This document shows, piece by piece, positions 63,958-64,000 of a stretch of DNA of 64,000 nucleotides (the first letter of the stretch is position 1; every line of letters begins with the position of its first letter). The stretch comes from Planctomycetota bacterium (GTDB taxonomy: Bacteria; Planctomycetota; Planctomycetia; Planctomycetales; Planctomycetaceae), in contig JAQCEJ010000004.1 in assembly GCA_027618475.1 (NCBI GenBank), positions 1-64,000 on the forward strand, written 5' to 3'. Position numbers and translations under genes: made by a program. Under the pieces are notes generated by a model. It was not told where the DNA came from. It made no database searches and saw only the letters and a program-made list of their open reading frames with translations.

Positions 63958-64000
63958 ATGACAGTCCTCGTTCCCTATGTTATCGAAAAAAACGGCCGCG
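63958..64000 (+). CDS. clpP: Second ClpP subunit, start only
   Basis: ATG 63958 opens a frame reading MTVLVPYVIEKNGR before the window ends. The LVPYVIE start is characteristic of ClpP N-termini. Only 14 residues are visible, so the call rests on this motif and on the common tandem clpP arrangement. Confidence 0.7.
   Translation, partial: MTVLVPYVIEKNGR

Overview
The window is a 64 kb piece of a bacterial chromosome that I read as a planctomycete (Planctomycetota, probably Planctomycetales). The reasons are a Tat-exported DUF1501 protein, a lipoprotein with a sulfatase-modifying-factor fold, a secreted PA14-domain protein, a secreted glycosidase-like protein, a massively cysteine-rich secreted protein, a tandem clpP pair and a small-membrane-protein-rich gene content. 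No ribosomal RNA, phage, plasmid origin or CRISPR array is present. There are two tRNA genes, Ser(CGA) and Met(CAT).

Layout. 1-5.4 kb is a damaged zone: an IS66-type transposase runs off the left edge and has cut the end of a secreted glycosidase-like gene. A tyrosine-integrase remnant lies against tRNA-Met and is fused to a blaR1 gene that has lost its protease half. blaI survives, followed by a four-helix-bundle (IVS-type) gene with a nonsense codon. 5.4-9.6 kb is a ribose-type ABC importer (permease, double ATPase, binding lipoprotein). 9.8-13 kb holds a LysM membrane protein and a secreted hypothetical. 13.1-15.9 kb is lutABC for lactate oxidation. 16-20.2 kb has two membrane proteins, a C45-family hydrolase and a large exported esterase-like protein. 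20.3-27.6 kb has an NhaD-like antiporter, then signalling genes (HDOD-GGDEF, two receiver proteins, FHA) and an alpha/beta hydrolase.

27.9-32.4 kb is a five-gene acyl-chain cluster in the order dehydratase, fabG, acyl carrier protein, fabZ, fabF, all on the minus strand. The carrier protein has a large insertion. 32.9-40.7 kb mixes a PilZ-like protein, a gamma-glutamylcyclotransferase-like protein, a formyltransferase, a PA14 gene broken by a stop codon, a zinc-ribbon membrane gene broken by a frameshift, the cysteine-repeat protein and a membrane protein. 40.7-47.4 kb has a GAF-SpoIIE phosphatase with a receiver-like partner, Mrp/ApbC, sufU, sufS and an aminotransferase.

47.4-50.2 kb holds a membrane protein and two Hsp20 chaperones behind a good sigma-54 promoter preceded by four copies of an 11-bp palindrome. 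50.2-54.8 kb has a zinc-finger membrane protein, a Crp/Fnr regulator, a metallo-beta-lactamase-fold enzyme, a strong structured-RNA/terminator candidate, a family-4 uracil-DNA glycosylase and a CBS protein. 55.5-64 kb has a coiled-coil membrane protein, rhomboid protease, DUF1501, the SUMF1-like lipoprotein, an HD phosphohydrolase coupled to a nucleoside deoxyribosyltransferase-like gene, and clpP plus the start of a second clpP.

The most noteworthy items are the sigma-54/palindrome arrangement at hsp20, a dispersed roughly 70-bp element with CATAACCC/GGGTTATG ends (four copies), the nested-stem RNA candidate at 53.2 kb, the cysteine-repeat protein, the acyl cluster with the insertion-bearing carrier protein, and an unusual number of recently broken genes. 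I found no single locus that I can show to be a wholly new system.
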